Source: Gorsachius magnificus
Lineage: Eukaryota > Chordata > Aves > Pelecaniformes > Ardeidae
Direction of reading: 5' to 3'
Length of the DNA: 64,000 bases
Assembly: GCA_034008185.1 (NCBI GenBank)
Contig: CM067087.1
Location: 48,466,090-48,530,089, forward strand
A program made the position numbers and the translations under genes. Of this stretch, positions 1-12,760 are shown one piece after another. Below the pieces are notes generated by a model. That model was not told the origin of the DNA. It ran no database searches and was given only the letters and a program-made list of their open reading frames with translations. Position 1 is the first letter of the stretch. Each line of letters starts with the position of its first letter.

Positions 1-3000
1 GACATTTGAAATACCTCATTGAGAAACCATGTGTTCTTCACTGGAATTTGAATTTGCTGAGGGAAGCCAGGGAAACTGGTTTCACATCATACCTAAGTCA
101 GTGTAATAGCTACCTATTGCCTAACAGAGCTGTCTGCTCCCCCTTCCCTTTGCCAGCTGTACGCTCCCTCTGCTTCCATTACCCCACTCTGGCATTTATT
201 CAGGTCTCTGCTAAACCAGTCAAGGAAGCTCAACTATCAGAAAACTAAACTTACAAAAAAAAAAGTGGATGGTTTTCTCCTGGTCTGCTTCTGTGAAATG
301 CCTCACGGTGGGAGCTGGTGCAATGGAGGCAGAGGAGGAGCGGGTCGGCCCCCTTTGGTGGCAGCTATCTGTTAGATTTGCGGGGCTCTAATGTGAAACA
401 ACAGCTTGAGAGCTGGCCAGTATTGCATGTCTCTAGTCCCCTCCGAGAGTGCAAAATGAAAGAAAATAATACCTATGGCAGATAACAAATAAATATGCAT
501 TTTATGTAAATTCAGTGAAAAACTCCTCCAAAATAATTGCTTCCAGTCATTAGGAAAGCTGCTTTAGTGTAAGAACTGCAGAGACTTCTTCTTAGCAGTG
601 CCAGCATTGATTGGCCGGGTTTAGCAAAGCGCTGTGGATGTCAGCTATGGACAAAATTGTTGTTAGCATTAGAAAATTGCCTGCTGTGTGGATGGGCTTA
701 ATGCACTATTATGTGGTATGGATGCAAATTTAATGGGCTTGAATATAGAGGGATTGAGCCTGAAACCTGTAGGGCATGTCCTTGGCCCAAACTAACCCAC
801 ACCACTTCTAATCAGGAGTCAGTCTACCGAAGTGGGAGGCATTAAACCAGTAGCTGATTGGAATCAGGACCCAGTTACTTAAAAGGGATCTTTGACTGGG
901 CAGGTGACCACAATGGCATTTTGATTTTTTTTATTTGTATTTTTTTTTCAAGGAGCAGAGTAGCTATCAGTTTAAATGCACATGGACTACAAACCCAAAG
1001 TGTTAAAATGACATTTAGACATAGCATAACAATACAGACAATGTTAAAAGAATGCAATTTGAGAAGGTGTCCTTCCTCACACAGTAATGGGATTGCCACT
1101 GCTGCTCAGCACATCACAAGAAAGTTTTATCTTAAAAGAGCAAAATAATATCATTAACATGAAATTAAACTTAAAGTCACCATGAACTATGGACTTAAAA
1201 GACCCTCAAGAAAAGAAAACCAATTGTCTGTTGGAAAACCAGGAGGTCAAGTAGTCATTGACCAACCAAAAGCTGCACCGACTGCTGAAACGTACAGTAC
1301 TTTCAAATCCAATTAACTGTTTCAAGCAGACAGTCCTCATTTTCTCTTTCATCAGGAAGGGAAATTTGCAATCATATATTCCAATGAAAGTTAAGTTGTT
1401 TTGATCTGATAATTGTCAGATGTATTTATCTTAATTTGTAAGTTTCTAATGCTAAAGCTCCAAGCTGTTCAGATATAACAGAAGTACTGGGAAATGAGGT
1501 ACAAAATGCTGGAATTCAAATTAACCAATAAATATATTTTAATATATATCAGCAGGACTCTAGAGGATTCCATTAATGTTGAAAAATAGAAAGGATTTAG
1601 GTTAATTTGGTAAGAAGGCAGGTCAGAACGTTTACAACAGTGGCATAGAATTGTATAGAGATGCAAAATTTTTCAAGAGAGCAGAATTTTTTCAAAAACG
1701 CTGACTCTAGCTGTCACAGCCCTGCCTTGGTTAAATCCAGTGGAGAGATATGAGGACTTTCTAATTTGCTTTCCCTCTATTTTAATAATAGCTGTGCATA
1801 AGTAATTTATGAAAGGCCAACCAGGCAGTGGGCAACAGAAAATTAAACTCATTTTATCTGAAAGCAGGTGGATTTCTATATATCATTAGCATGCATAGAA
1901 TTCTCACAATGTTATTTCTCATACTGATGGAATGTAACCAAATAATATATGAGTTTTTTGCTTATGCACGAGTGAAATTTTTAGATAAAAGTGCCAGCCC
2001 CAATGGCAATTTTCTGCAAAACGAAAACTAATTCTGCGAAGCTTCTTATTACTGGGAAGACTCATTTGGCTTGCATTAGAGACTGACATAAGTGACTTTA
2101 GGATTTTACTAACAGATTAGATGAGATGTGCTATATGCAGTAATATCATTAGAGAATGTAGCAGCAGAAGCAGAAGAGTTTGTCACACTTAAAGACACTA
2201 GCACAAGTAAATTGTTTTCATTTATGACAAGCTTTTAAATGATTCTTTTTTTCCCTCCTGATAAGAATATGTTTTAGTTTTAGGTTTCCCTCACTCTTCC
2301 CCAAGATTAAAAAAAACCAGCTTCTGCCTAAGTTATTCCTCAAGTTATTTCCCCCACTGATACTAAAACTATTGTATATGCCTGCCTTATCACCTGGATC
2401 GCCCTGAGAGAGGCTGGATCTTTATGAAGAAAACAACACTAAAAGTAAGTAAATGTATGGTCAATGTTATTGTAATCTAAATGAGGAGAGAGAAGCAACC
2501 CACGTATTTCTCTGCTTGCTGTATTTTCAGTATTCATTAACAGAAATCTGTGATCTATGCACATATTGTTCAAACATATTTTAAAAGAGAAACAAATATG
2601 CTACCAACCATTTGAATTAACCAAATGGAGCTTTGCTTTTCTTACTTCATAAAACTCAGTGAAGAGTTTTTTCTTTTAATTATGATACCCAAAGGTACCT
2701 CCTGCGTAAGGCCTTTTTCCACTCTTACATCTTGCTTAACAATAAACAGCATTCGCCACACAGTATTTTCCTGAGGCAAGGAGAAGGGATAAAAGACGAT
2801 GCTAAATACATATTCCATATGAGATTATGTAATGTTTTACAACGAGGATGAAGGAACAGACAGGTAGTTTGTCGCAAAATGAAACTTTCCATTTTATTTT
2901 ATTATTTAATTCAAGAAGCAACAGTAACCGCTACCAGGAGTTAGCAGTAACTGCTCCTTCAGTGGGCTGTATTAGTTTGTACTGGTTCTTTGTGGTTGGC

Positions 3001-6000
3001 AATACATCTTGTTCACATTTGAATTTCAAAAAAGAGGGAAGATATGACTGTGGTGTTGGAACCAATAACGCTGGCCCAAGTCCTATGACAGAGCGAGTCC
3101 TTTGTAACCCTGGCCCGGGTGAGGTGACCGTGTCCAGCCGTTCTTCAGACGCTTATTGAGTTTCTTATATCAGTGCTCATGGACGTCACACCTACATGAC
3201 TTTTTTATATTCTATGGCTTTTTTTCTTGGTTTACTCTGATAGCAAAGTTTATATTGTCCTCCATATTCTGTACTTTTACAGAGCTATCTTGACTTCTAA
3301 GGGCCCTGAGAAATAGGAAAATAAAATCCTCCAGTAAACTGCATGGGTGTAACTGCAGAATGACTGTGTTTACTTCAGCGAAGCTAATCCGGGTATATAA
3401 GGCTCTACTTAAAAAGCAGAGTTTGGCCCAATGTAACCAATACTGGAAACAGACTCCATATTGAAGAGAACCGTAAGCTCTCTTCTCAGGTGAAAATGCT
3501 GGTTGCAGCCACACTGAAGCAAACACAAAATAGTTCTGCTGAAGTCGATAGGTTTCCTTCAGACTTTGCTCAGCATAACCAGGGGCAGAGTTTGGCTCTG
3601 TTGTGACATGGACTCAGCTGGCATATTCAATGACAATGATTAGAAGATAGATTGCAAGGCCCTTTACACACTCCAGTGCATAAAGTCCTTCCCTGTTGCA
3701 ACCACTTGTCACTGTTAGCAAATGTGTAAAAGAGAGAGAAGAAAAAACTGGAGAAATATAAACCATCTGAAACTTCCGTACTGAGGTGCACAGGCATTTT
3801 GCCACCATCTGCTGAGAGATGTCTCCTGCTAGCATGGGAGAGCTGAAATGTGAGGACAGGCATATGTTCTCATTCCAGATCAGCCCTGTTCCTTTCTGTG
3901 TCGTCGTGTACCTACCTCTCTATCAAATGATCTGACCAGTGCTAATTTTTATATGATGCTAACACCTAGCATAGAAACTTAGGACAAGACTATCTGGAGC
4001 GTCTTACACCACTAAATCTGTTTCTAGCAATCACAGATGTGTCACATAACTCTGATCATAAATGTCTGAAATTCCATCTCAAAGCAAGTTATGTTCTCTG
4101 CCCCCACATTCTCTATTGGAAAGCTGATCCAAGACCTCCTTGCATGGAAAATTTTCATGACAAACCAAATGTAACAGCAAGTTTGTTCCCGTGCTGTCTT
4201 CTGTAGCTCAATTAGCTGATCTCCTTCTTTTGTTATCTTTGTTTTAAATCCAGTATTAGTTATGGACGACCTGCATAGTAGACCTGGAGGTCTGTCCCGC
4301 TATTCCATAGTCTGCCCAGATACTTCCTGAGTCTTCTGGCATTATCCAATTGTACATTCAAACAAGTAATTCTTAGAAAAGCCAGTTCAACTCCTTCAGT
4401 GCTAGGAAATGCTTTTTCCTATGCAATATTCCCATTTATCTTTGATGCTTAACAAGATATGAATACAAAGTGGTCTAGCACTTACGGCCTTAACCATAAG
4501 AATTCTGTAGGGCAGTACGAAGTCTTTAAGTTGATTATAACAGCGATTAGAGCATAGACAAAAGGCAGAAGTGAGAAGAGAGAAAGTAGATAATATGGTG
4601 GAAGAACATTAGAATAATTTTTCCTTGCAAATGGACTAGTAGAAGGTGTACTTTTTTCCCCAGTTTGCATCTTATTTTTTGTGGTATTTTATTTCCTACT
4701 TAGTTAGAACATTAAAGTCAAAATAGGCACATGGCTATGTCTTTATTTTTCCCCCATTTTCATTTAAATATATAACATTTGAGGACATTCAACCATCTGC
4801 TTTTTATTTGCAGCCAGCAATCAAAAAGTATTTTCACTGTATTATTAAAAACTGAAAAATAAATACTATATTTTTAATCTTAAGCGTTTTAAAAATGGAA
4901 GGAGATACTTTCCAGTAAGTGTCAGTAAGTCTGCCTCTAAGTTGCTTGTGTTGACATACTGCTGAAGGCTAAAAACAGCTTATACAGATTTTATTTGTTT
5001 ATAGGGCAAATTATAAAATGTTCCACCAAAATAAGTAATGACAATTTTTGTCTACATAAATGTGCATGTAAATGTAATGATGTTTGTTGTCATTTCAACA
5101 TGACTACCATTATTGAAATAGAAGAGCCAGTACTAATTCTTGCTGTCATATTTCTTAAAAAATGAAAATAAGGCATTTAAAGAAGCGTCAAGGTTTTCAG
5201 TGTTGATCATTCATCTCCTGCATGCTCTTAGAATAATACCCTCAGCAAAACAGACAGACAAAAGCTAACTAGAGTTCTGCTCCCTAATCTCTTTACGAAA
5301 CATACATTTGAAGATATTTTCCAACTTCAGAGTGTTCTGAAACTCAGTGAGGCCTTAATGAATAAGATGTGAGGTTTTATCATTAGGGGTTGTATAACCT
5401 GGGCTCAGGGTACAAACCTGAAAAAGGCTGCCTTTGTTCCCATCAGCCACGGGAAACCCTTCTCTTTTTTATTTTAGTACTTAGAGGTTACAAGCTGTGC
5501 TGTGAGGAGCTCTCACGGTGCCCATCCTCCAGTGAGACTCCAGAGGATAATACATTCAGGCCAAAAAACCCTCACCATTGAGCTTGTACGTGATTTGGGC
5601 ATAGCAGTGTTTTTTCAAACTCCACGGAAGGGCGAGTTCCTCTCCACCCCGTCTCTCATTGGAATTTGCATGCCGTCCGCAGTCAGCAGTGGTTCAGCGC
5701 GCGCAGCGGAAGGCAGCAATATTCACTTACTGCCTGCAATTACCTACCCTTCCTTTCATGCTCCGGAGAAATGCAGTGCTGCTCGCTTAAGAAAAACACC
5801 TTGTGGCAACTGATACTATTTAAGACTTTCCAGAAGTTTAATTTCTGAATTCTGTCATGAATCCTACGGCTATCAGCAGCCACTCAACTCGAGCTGATCA
5901 GACCTTGCACTGGCCGCTACGCAGAGATGCCGTCCTCTTTGTGGGAATGTCTTGCTATGGTCTTCGTGGTTTCCTCTGACTTGGCAGATGGCTACGGGAT

Positions 6001-9000
6001 GATCAGGAACGGAACTGGAAAGTGTCATTCCTAGATAATAATGACTATTTTAAGTAGGTTTTAAGGCTGAATAGATTTAAGAGTTGAGAAATCCCGAATT
6101 CCAATCCTGCCTCTTCCACCAAAGTGGCACGTGACCCCAGGTGGGAAGTGTCACTGGGAGGAGTGGTGTCACCTGCTTTTTGAAGGGATGTCTCATTTTT
6201 TGTGCCTAACTAGCCGTGCCTTTAAAAGGCCTGAGTATTCACGTGCCTCGACAATAATTTCAGCTTAAAACTGCAGACATGCAAAGTCTTTGAAACCAGA
6301 TGCCTCGCATGTTCCAGAAAGCAAGAGCTGGTTTTGAAACATTTTAATTTCTCCATGCCTCGATTTCCCTCAGCTAGCAGGATCAGGTGGAACTGATGAT
6401 GTGAGGGTAAGAGGGATACTAATTTATTAATAGCTGTGAGGTACTCTGAATATGTGAATGATACTAATTATTACCATTACTGTTACATTACCATTACCAG
6501 GGGCAATGGGACAGGCAGTACCACTCCATGACACAACTGCAATGACTATATTCTGCAAGGTAGAGGCTACCTCCTTCCCATGACTTTCCAGAACAGCAGA
6601 GAGGGGTCAGGGACACTCATGGAGTAGAAAGGTGGAAAATGAAAGGCTGAAGCTGTAGATTCACCTGAGTCCAGGAGCCCTGTGCAGGATTCTGCCTAGG
6701 TTAATCCAACAGACCTTCTTCTAACTATGAAACACATCTCTCAGAGAGGGAAACACAAAACCAGCAAGCTACACAGCATTATGAGACTGTTTGGGGGAAA
6801 TAATTCTGATCATAAAACTCAGGAAAATATTGGAAAACTTTTCTTCTTCCTTTTTAAATTGATTGAATCCCCAGATACTGCTTTAATTATTCATGCTCAC
6901 GCTGCGGTATTTTGTTCAGCAGTTTCTGAGAAGCCAGCAGCACGGTATGCTCACCGATTGTTACTGTCATCATAAACTTTCGCACCATCTTTCGTCTTAT
7001 GTAAATTTAATTCCAAACACACCACTTCATGCTTTATTATCTCACAACAGCAATTGCATTTGGCCCTTTGATTCATCTGTGGAGAATGCATTATGAAGCA
7101 AAGCATAAATATCATTAAATGGTTAGTTCATGGGGCTTCTAATTTCAGGAACATCACAAAATGCTAATTCGTAGTCTTCATACTAGCACAAAAATATATT
7201 TCAGTGGATGTCGTGAGGGTAAATCCCTGCTCTCGTCCTTCACTTGGGAAATGCTGCAGCTTAAAGAAACTTAAAAGCTCTAACAAAACTCACAGCAAAC
7301 CGACTTCCTGTAGTGTTCATCTACACTTCTGTGTATTCTGAGTTTAAAAAAAAATATGTAAAGAGCCTTCAAAATAGGCTAGATGAGAGCTAAAGTAATG
7401 AAAGAACAGGTTGCATATTCTTCTCTTTTACCTGCCGTAAATTATGGGGTGCAGTTGTTTTCCTGTTGATGTAGTTCATCTTAACCAGTGGTGAAGCAGC
7501 ACCTTCCAGGTCATTTGCTAATTGTCATGGTACTGAACCACAGAAAAATCAACACGATTTAACCATGTGCGGCTCTAGAAAGTGAAAAGCCCCGTCCATT
7601 TGGGCAGAACCCATAGGTGTCTGCGTGCAGTTACAGGCGGGGAGTGTACGGCACAGGCAGGAAAGATGGGCTGGGAGAGAAGAGAGTATATTGAGTAGGC
7701 AAAATACAAAATACACTGTTTACAAACCCTCTCCTGTTAAGGATGGACCAGGCACGCAGCGCTTTTTCAGTTCATGACACGTATGTGTGAAAACTTCATC
7801 CACAGATGTTGCTACATCGATTTGTCCCTATTTTCAAGTCTAATTCACCTTGAAGATTCACAGACTAGGCAGATACGTAGATTTATTTGGGCTTGTATTT
7901 AACACCATAAGTAGCAGAAAAAGTTTAGACAAAATGTCACGAGTGTTGGAGGCACGTGTGGGGTGTGCCTGTGTGAAAGAACACGAGGATGGAGGCAGAC
8001 TGGAAAGCTGGCGAGGCCGTGTCCAGGCAGCGCTGGCTTGCACAGCCAGCACTTAAACAGATCAATCGGTCTTAGTGCCTTGGTAGAAGTCGTGAAGCGA
8101 TCTTTGCAGAAGATCATTTTCTTTTCAGCAGTTATCGACCAAAGACACTGCAATTTTTCAATTTTCTGACATATTTGCCTTTAATTCCCTTTTTTCCATA
8201 TTTTTAACAAATGTTGGTTGGTGTTCTTTGTATCTTCCCAGCAGCAACATGAGGTCACTTCTGAGATCATAGAAAGCCCTGTGCATATTGAGCAGCTCGG
8301 TGCCAGCTCCGCGAATGTGCTTACTTAGGGAAAGACCGAGTTGCTGAGCCCCCTGGCTGCTGCCCTGCGGCGCTCTGAAAGAGCAGCCCCAGCAGGACAG
8401 ACTCCTTGTGCCCCCTGTGCCCTCGTCACCGGCCTCGGGAGCTGCGTGAGAGCGTGCGGGCAGGGCGCTGTAACCTGGGCGTACATGAGAACATAGGGCT
8501 CACATGCTACGGAGGTTGTGTTTTGGTTCTGTTTGCCATTTGTCTCTGCAGACGGTAGGTAATGTTGGGCCTAAAGACAGTGCAGAAACAGCAGAGGACT
8601 TAGCTTCTGCTCTTCTTGTCCATTAATTGTAAAACTTTTCTAAAATGAGGGTTAAACCATCTCGTTACACAATGAAATTTATCAGCTATCCTTGCCTCAC
8701 CTTCCATGTCTGGTAACTAGCACAGCAAGTTCAGCCTGCTGATGTTTGTATGGATGTGGTCCCTTCAGAAAAAAACAACTGCGGAGGTTCACCTACTTGG
8801 TTCATATTTCAGGTAGTCTAAATCTGAAGTAGGCTGCTCTTAACCATAATTTTCAACAATAAACCCAGCATTGTTTAGTAGCTCACGCTCAGAATTACTT
8901 GAAAAGTCATGAAGTTAGATTATTGGCTGGTGAATATTCAACCTGCTTTTGCTAGGATACACCGAGATACATTGATTTTTGTGAGGATATAGTTTGTTGT

Positions 9001-10010
9001 CTCTCAAGATTGTTTATGCAGTAGGACCACTCTATTCATCGGTAGGCATTCTAATAAAAGCTCATCCTGCAGCCAGTTGTAATTATATAGGTATGTAGGA
9101 AAATACTAGCTACTCCTTTTTTATTTAATTTTTTTTTAAGTTGGGAGGATAGCAATTGGAACAGGGGAGAAATGGGATCCCCCACCTAGTACAGGCAGTG
9201 CTGTTTTTTTTAAATTCTGGATCATGCTTGCTTAGGATCAGAACATTTCTTTGTGTTATGTGGCAACCTTGATTTTTGTACCGGTTATCAAAACTGTTGA
9301 GTTTGTGATTTTATTCTCTGCAAATCATCATCATTATTTACTCTTAGATGAATAATTTAGATATGTTACTTTTACGAAGACTGGAAGGAAAATTGAGTCT
9401 GTATCTCCAACACCAGCAGAGAGTTTGTAAATTGTATTAGGATGGAGTTTCTGAAATCCGGTCAGTGCTGTAGATTATTTTATATATGAATGGAAAGGAG
9501 TAAAGTATATTTATTGTGAGGTGCGTTTAAATTGTCAAACCTGTAGGTAAACTGTAACTTCTTAATATTAATAACATTGCATTGGTAGGAAAACAAACTT
9601 GCTCACCTTGTGTTTTTATATTTTCTTTAATTTTGGGTATTACAAACACCATAGGCATGGAAAGCCGTAATAGCCCATGATTTCTAGTATTGGGTAAAGC
9701 ACAAATATAAAATATACTTGAAGCTCAGCTCTAAGTAGATTATAAACATTTAATATAGAATGTTATCATAATATTCAGAGCACCAAATTGCAGACTTCTG
9801 TCACCCACTTTCAGGCATGCTTCTGAAGATCATAGTTAATTCTGCTGATTTATGGTAATGCTGTAGCACTATCATATGCAGCATCAGAAACCACTAACAA
9901 GCTTAGTATAAGCTTGGACTGAAATGGTTTGAGGTTTAAATTTCTGTAACGATTATAAACTAGAGGGAGTGAAATCCCACTTCAGCAAAAAAATAAAAGT
10001 GTCTTGTTAC
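1..10010. other. Intergenic DNA, no gene seen
   Basis: AT-rich sequence in which every open frame is short, lacks recognisable domains and is not flanked by convincing splice sites in a shared frame. No RNA gene is recognisable. Two stretches (about 440-760 and 6880-7130) are rich in homeodomain/POU-type motifs and resemble conserved non-coding elements, but conservation cannot be judged from one sequence. A minus-strand ancient-repeat motif lies at about 3535-3600. Confidence 0.6.
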
Positions 10011-10026
10011 AATTCAATATTGCATC

Positions 10027-10096
10027 CTCTCTCTCTCTCCCCCTCTCATTCCAACCCCCCTTACTTTCTCTTCTCTTCTCTCTTCAGCTTCTCTGA
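10027..10096. repeat. CT-rich polypyrimidine low-complexity tract
   Basis: The + strand is almost wholly C and T: a short (CT)n run, C-runs and TCTTC repeats ending near CTTCTCTGAG. This is ordinary low-complexity DNA. It is not a splice-acceptor tract of any exon I can recognise. Confidence 0.8.
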
Positions 10097-12654
10097 GGAG
10101 CCATATTTGAGAAAAGTAATTTTAAATTGTGACTGGCATTTTTAAATTTAAAAATAATCCTTTTTGTATGGTAATGCGCTTTATAATTAGGAGACACAAT
10201 GTTAGCATTTATTGGAAGTAGAAAAAAAGCTAGGCTGAAAAGTATTAAAATCAACTAGATTTTTTTTGCCCATTTCATTTGAAATGATAGCTATTTATAA
10301 AACAAATCTGATGACTTTGCCAACCCTTTCCATAAACATTTTAATAACGTGTGTCATATTTGACTGTCTCAGGGACGCTATGGATGGCAATTACCATAAA
10401 ATCTGTTTCAAAACTCACTCTGAACTTAGGGTTAGTATGAAGGTGTGCAAAGGGAAAGCATTAGGAACCAGAACTTTAAAGGATGTAAATCTCAGTGCTG
10501 TTGCTGCATGATGAAATCAAAGGAACTACAGTAACTCACAGTTGTTGAGAACCTACCTTTGCATGGTTCTCTTTGTACACTGGGCTCCTTTCTCCCATGT
10601 CTTTATGAGAGCTGGGCTCCGTGGCCATTGTTGGCAAATGGTCAACACTCTACTACAAATAAAGAATGGTAGGACCCTTGTAATTGGTTTAGGCAATATA
10701 TTGCCATCTTCAAATTGTAGATTCCCTACTCCCATCAGCCAGAATTGCTTTTGCTCTCTCTAGCCTTATGAAAATGTAAAAATTACCCAAGACTTTGAAA
10801 GGATCTGAAATGTTTGCTTCCTCCTGGGCAATGAATTTGATTGCAACAATCAAATCATGATATCTGAGTATCAACTTTTAAAGAAAGCTGGTTTTAAAAG
10901 TTATGTCAGTTTGGACAGGTAAAAAAATTATAAACCACCCCTGCCTCCCCTCCCACCCCCAGTGCTGCCATTCATCAAAATTAAGGTCAAGCGAAGCAAT
11001 GCAAGGAAAACCAGCCACATTTTTCCTTTTTCTGTGAAACTTGTACTGAACTGATTGTTCTACCTCGGTGCAATCACATCTATTAGAAAACAAATCATGA
11101 TGAAGCATCAATGAAAACCTTATTGTACCGGGCCAAATTCAAGTATACCTGTTGACTTCAATGGGACTATGAAGTTTTTTAAGGCAAGAAAAAATATCCC
11201 TGTCAATTCTTCGTAATTTATTGAAGCTGAGCTACATCTTGTTTACAGTAATCCTAATTTTACCTCCATATTGCCTTTTTCATCCCAAATGCTTAAAAGT
11301 AGGAATCGTGACTTAAACAAAACTCCTACTCATCTTCACTAGCACCTTTTGCCAATTAAGTTCTTTACAATTTGTCATCTGAATCCAACAGCATCAGGAC
11401 GTGGTACAGGAGTTGATTGTATGGCAGTGCGTTTTACCATCATCATGGGGAAATTGGTGCTGCCACCAAGCAAGTCATACGATCAGCGTCCACATGGAAT
11501 CATGGGCTCATATACTTCAGCACATCACCCATTTCAAGAAGCACATGGAATCCACTGCCTTTCTGTTGAAAAGCTGAGAAAGGGGATCAGCTCTTCTGGG
11601 AGCTAAACCTGTGTCTCCAAGTTGTTCAGCTGTTCTGCATCTGCTGCCGAGGCCAGTGGTCAAAGCTTTTTACTCTAAAAATGGATCTAACTTGTCCTGT
11701 TTCTTTTTCTCCATCAGCCTAGCAGAGATGTGAAAAGGAAGCCACCAGGTTCTGTAAGATTTGGGAGGGCGCATCATCCGGTGTTGAAATACCGACTCCA
11801 CATGCTACAGCTTTCTTTTCAGGATGTCACTCTCCCGCCTCCACACTCACCACCAAACAAACATAGAAATCTACTACTGTTCTCCCCATGCACTCCATTT
11901 TCTTCCAATCTGAGAGCCATTTGTGTGTATAATTGAAAATTAGCAGTGCAGCTGTTTGAAGAGAGTAATTTATCACAGCACATTGTTCGCTCCTGACACT
12001 TTAGACCTGGCTCTAACAAGGCAGTGGTTGCTGGGGGTTGAGCTGCAGAAAGTGATTCGGCTGTAATGCCGCGTTTCCCCTGCTTTGTTGCTAATTGTAG
12101 CCTCTTTTTCTCCATTGAATTGGGAGTTGAGTAAAAGAGCTTGTTTGCTCTGTGTGACGAGGCTGCCAGGGCCGCTTGGGCTATTATCACAAGATACTCT
12201 TGATCTTTTGAAAAGCAGGAAATAGAATTTTTCTCCAACAGGGAAAGTAATTTGCGATGCGTCCATTAGTTCTTCATTAAAGCAAGATTAAATTGCACGG
12301 CAAATCACATCTGTGTTTGGATGATTAAAGGGTGGCATTTTAGAGGCCAAAACTAATTACTAGCCAAAATGAATGGGAGTGAAAAAACAGTCATGTTTTT
12401 ACATTAGATAGTGTGGCTTGTAATTAGATTCAAGCTAATTCCACTATTTCTTCTCATTTAATGAGATGAGCCTGTCCTCATCTTTTTCTAGGCCATGCTA
12501 ACAGCCCCAAATGTATAATTTTGATAATACTGAGAGTTTACTTTATTGAAATTTCTTAGCTACCTGCCACAAGTGACTGTTCTGTCTAGTGGTGCTTCAT
12601 TATACATCAACACAAGCTACTGTGCGTGGCCCAAGCAAGCATCTCAAGCAATCT

Positions 12655-12760
12655 CTGTACATTTATATGTATGTGTATTTACAGAACTATGAATTTGTGT
12701 GTCTGTATATACACACACGTATACAAATATTACGCCCATGGTATGTGTATATATTTTTGT
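12655..12760. repeat. Degenerate TG/TA/CA microsatellite region
   Basis: Imperfect TATGTATG, TGTGTGTCTGTATATACACACACG and GTATGTGTATATA stretches follow one another. They form a decayed purine-pyrimidine alternating repeat. Small open frames across it are artefacts of the repeat. Confidence 0.6.

Noticed and set aside
11819..12238. Minus-strand open frame of 139 codons
   Set aside because: No domain or exon structure. The DNA looks more like a non-coding element.
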